Made by a program: the position numbers and the translations under genes | Shown: in pieces, positions 20,210 through 22,428 of the stretch | How the letters are laid out: each line of letters begins with the position of its first letter | Numbering within the stretch: position 1 is the first letter of the stretch | The notes under the pieces: model-generated | Seen by the model: only the letters and a program-made list of their open reading frames with translations | What the model was told of the DNA's origin: nothing | The model's database searches: none | DNA from: Pleurotus djamor | Lineage: Eukaryota > Basidiomycota > Agaricomycetes > Agaricales > Pleurotaceae | Assembly: GCA_029747585.1 (NCBI GenBank) | Contig: JAPEVF010000735.1 | Coordinates: forward strand, 1 to 22,428 | Direction: 5' to 3' | Length of the DNA stretch: 22,428 bases

Positions 20210-22247
20210 ATGGCTGATGCTCTCCGTGCTTCCCTCGACGCCAACCTCGGCTCTCTATATCTAGGAAATTTTGCTGCAGGAGTGTGAGTCTTGGAATTGC
20301 TTCTGTCATGGAGCTGATGTTGCTTTATATTCACATCTTGATAGCCTCTACGGTATTACCAGTTTACAGACGTTTATATTTTTCAAAGGCAACAATAACG
20401 ACCGCCGGGCGTTCAAGGCTGTCGTTAGTCATTCCAATCCCGTCTTTCTCGCTTTCTAAGCTAACTTCCTTCAGATATTTCTTCTCTGGTAATTTACACT
20501 CACTTGACGCCAGCTCATTGCCAAACCAATTTACAGGATCCTGGACACTATACACGCGGCGTTCATGGTGCACATACAATATCACTATTCCGTGTCGGGC
20601 TTCGGGAATTTCTTGAGACTTTTGCTTCCTACATGGTAATGCCGCCGTCACTTCCCTGCCGACTTGACTTAAGTGCTAATGACAATGGTACTGCGGGGCC
20701 GTTGAAGGAGTGTGGGGGTGAGTTGGGACTCCGAGTTGCACTTTGGTACTTCTTCTCTTCTCCGGAAGTCTTGACCGTAATCCTAACCTATGCCAGTATT
20801 TACACGCAACCTTCGGTTAGGCAACAATTGTCATCACAGTGAGTCACTAGGCCTTAAGTAATTGAGGGCTTAAACTTCGTGGGGCTGAAAGCATTTTCAG
20901 TGCCTTAGCGACATCGTCGTTCGAATGTACGTTCTATGTTCTCACCACCAACGTGACGATGAGACTTCAATGTCTTTTACAGCGTGTTTGCCCACCGTAT
21001 CTGGCGCCGTATGTTACAAACTTCGTCTTTTGACAAAAGCCGCTTCATCAAGTATCATTCTAGTCAGCCAAAAGAAGAAAATTTATCCCCTCATCATTGT
21101 CAGTGTTTAGCGCATTTGATCTCAAAGTCGCCCTCAATCTCTGAATTCTAGTTTTTTCTGTCGTTGACCTCCCTGGGTACGCAACATGCCCGCTTTTGTG
21201 TCTCTCCTTGTACTCAGCGCCGCTGTTACTTTAGTTGGGGGCTTTGGTAAGTATTTCACACTTCACCGCATATCTGAGGCTTAGCTTCACCCTTAACAGT
21301 ATGCGCTGTTCAAATGTGAGTGGTTGACGTGCCCCACTGGCCTTACGCCGACTGCTTTTGTGCTAGGTTCACGCTTGCTTCTCTCATTCTTCTTCCTACT
21401 GTCGCGGTAGGTTACGTCCTTCGGAAGTCTCTACCTTCTGTGCTGATCACCAGAACAGGACTCATTCTTCGTCGGGATGAGCTCGGGTGTCGCCGCTGAC
21501 CTTGCCATAGCGCTTTCCATGGTATACTTGTTGGTCAAATCACAAACCGGATTCAAACAGCAAGTACCCGATCTCCTTAAGACCACTGAACGGTCTACTC
21601 AAAGCCCTCTAGTACGGACTCAATGGTCAACACCTTGATGATATATGCCATAAACACTGGTGATAATCTTGCGCGATTGTGCTGGTTGGCTTCCTTCTTC
21701 CTTACTTCTCTCCCTAGGTCTTTTCACGACGTAAGTATCTGCTCCCGGCAATGCTGATAGAATCCTTCCGCTTAGACCGATCAATTTCAGGGCATGTCGG
21801 TTGATGGCATTGATTACCGTGAGTCCCTCCTCCCACGTCGCCCAAGGTCATTTTGATTTGTTTCATCTTGTTGTCTTCAGTATGCTCTATGGACTGAGAA
21901 ATACATATTCTTCGGAATCTATTACGTCCTCCCCGAGTGTGCGCTTCGGTTGACATTCACCCCACTTGCCCCGTTAACTCCAAACAAATAGTGTCCCTCA
22001 ATGCACTTTTGGCTACACTGAATGCTCGAGAATCCCTACGCGATCGCATGTATGGTGTCACCACCATCCCTCTTGAACTTGCTGTCGGTACCAATCAAGC
22101 ATCATCTTCTGGAGATCATATCCAAGGTCATGCTGATCAACAATCTGTGAGACGCGTGTTGATTTTCGCTGGACTCTGAATCTCATATTTCACCCCCAGC
22201 TTGCTGTGCAAATCGATAAACACACAGTCACGATCGACGATTCTTAA
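20210..22247 (+). CDS. DUF6534 family seven-helix membrane protein, paralogue C
   Basis: Twenty exons: 20210-20283, 20345-20423, 20475-20488, 20537-20635, 20708-20717, 20821-20838, 20901-20926, 20983-21008, 21040-21098, 21152-21176, 21235-21246, 21300-21315, 21367-21406, 21459-21559, 21613-21659, 21718-21730, 21791-21818, 21881-21938, 21992-22146, 22200-22247; 948 nt, 315 residues. Starts MADALRASLDANLGSLYLG. Motifs match paralogue B residue for residue in many places: LYGITSLQTFIFFK, LLWILDTIHAAF, CLSDIVVR, VFAHRIWR, GMSSGVAADLAIALSMVYLL, MVNTLMIYAINTG, YIFFGIYYVLPE, SLNALLATLNARESLRD. Exon 14 ends at a GC donor. The frame is intact throughout. About seven membrane spans with a Ser-rich tail. 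Function unknown. It and paralogue B flank gene D and the MFS gene in the same orientation. Confidence 0.9.
21560..21565 (+). promoter_or_regulatory. GC-AG intron donor (GCAAGT) in paralogue C
   Basis: Exon 14 ends TTC-AAA-CA and the intron begins GCAAGT; the acceptor is CTAG at 21612. It is the only junction giving the conserved 101-nt exon and an open frame, and it matches the donor at 13865 in paralogue B. Confidence 0.8.
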
Positions 22248-22428
22248 CCTGTTTTATATGAATTTTCGTCAGATGTATAGTAATAGATTGGTGTCTCCTC
22301 GATTAACACAGGTTGAACCATGACTCCCACCGTCCAGCTCAGTGAGCTGGATTAGCCCTCGAGCGCTGACAACTTCACCCCATTGTTCAGAAAGGGACTT
22401 TACTGGCAGAAACCTGGACCAATTCCGG

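Overview
The window looks like nuclear DNA of a basidiomycete fungus, most likely an Agaricomycete. Genes are cut by many introns of about 45-65 nt with GT-AG borders, and the recognisable families (DUF6534 and DUF3433 membrane proteins, a Mug135-like protein, a monocarboxylate-type MFS transporter, eIF3g) are typical of such genomes. There is no sign of operons, ribosome binding sites, CRISPR arrays or insertion sequences. All gene models below were built by hand from splice signals, reading phase and comparison of paralogues within the window.

Layout from left to right: the 3' end of an unidentified gene (49-461, +); a non-coding stretch with a 9-bp minisatellite; DUF6534 paralogue A (1451-3570, -); a 1.6 kb divergent spacer; a DUF3433 membrane protein (5170-8335, +); a Mug135-like coiled-coil protein (8616-9419, +); a convergent spacer; eIF3g (10190-11416, -), carrying one apparent frameshift; a spacer with a doubtful reading frame; DUF6534 paralogue B (12492-14535, +); a convergent spacer with a long hairpin; a DUF6534 protein of another subtype, D (15111-16705, -); a bidirectional promoter region; an MFS transporter (17458-19286, +); a spacer; DUF6534 paralogue C (20210-22247, +).

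The most striking content is the set of four DUF6534 genes. Paralogues A, B and C share the same 20-exon architecture. Twelve internal exons have identical lengths in all three genes, down to exons of 10, 12, 13, 14, 16 and 18 nt, although the proteins have diverged strongly. Two of them share a GC-AG intron at the same place. They encode 311-317 residue proteins with about seven membrane segments and a conserved SLNALLATLNAR motif after the last one. Gene D is a more distant relative with 12 exons. The MFS transporter sits inside this cluster. Functional cooperation is only a possibility; tandem and dispersed duplication explains the layout.

The sequence is a draft. Three of its four single N positions sit where removing exactly one base restores or lengthens a reading frame, each directly beside a homopolymer, so they look like spurious inserted bases. 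The eIF3g frameshift, a T4 run where T3 is expected, is probably the same kind of error.
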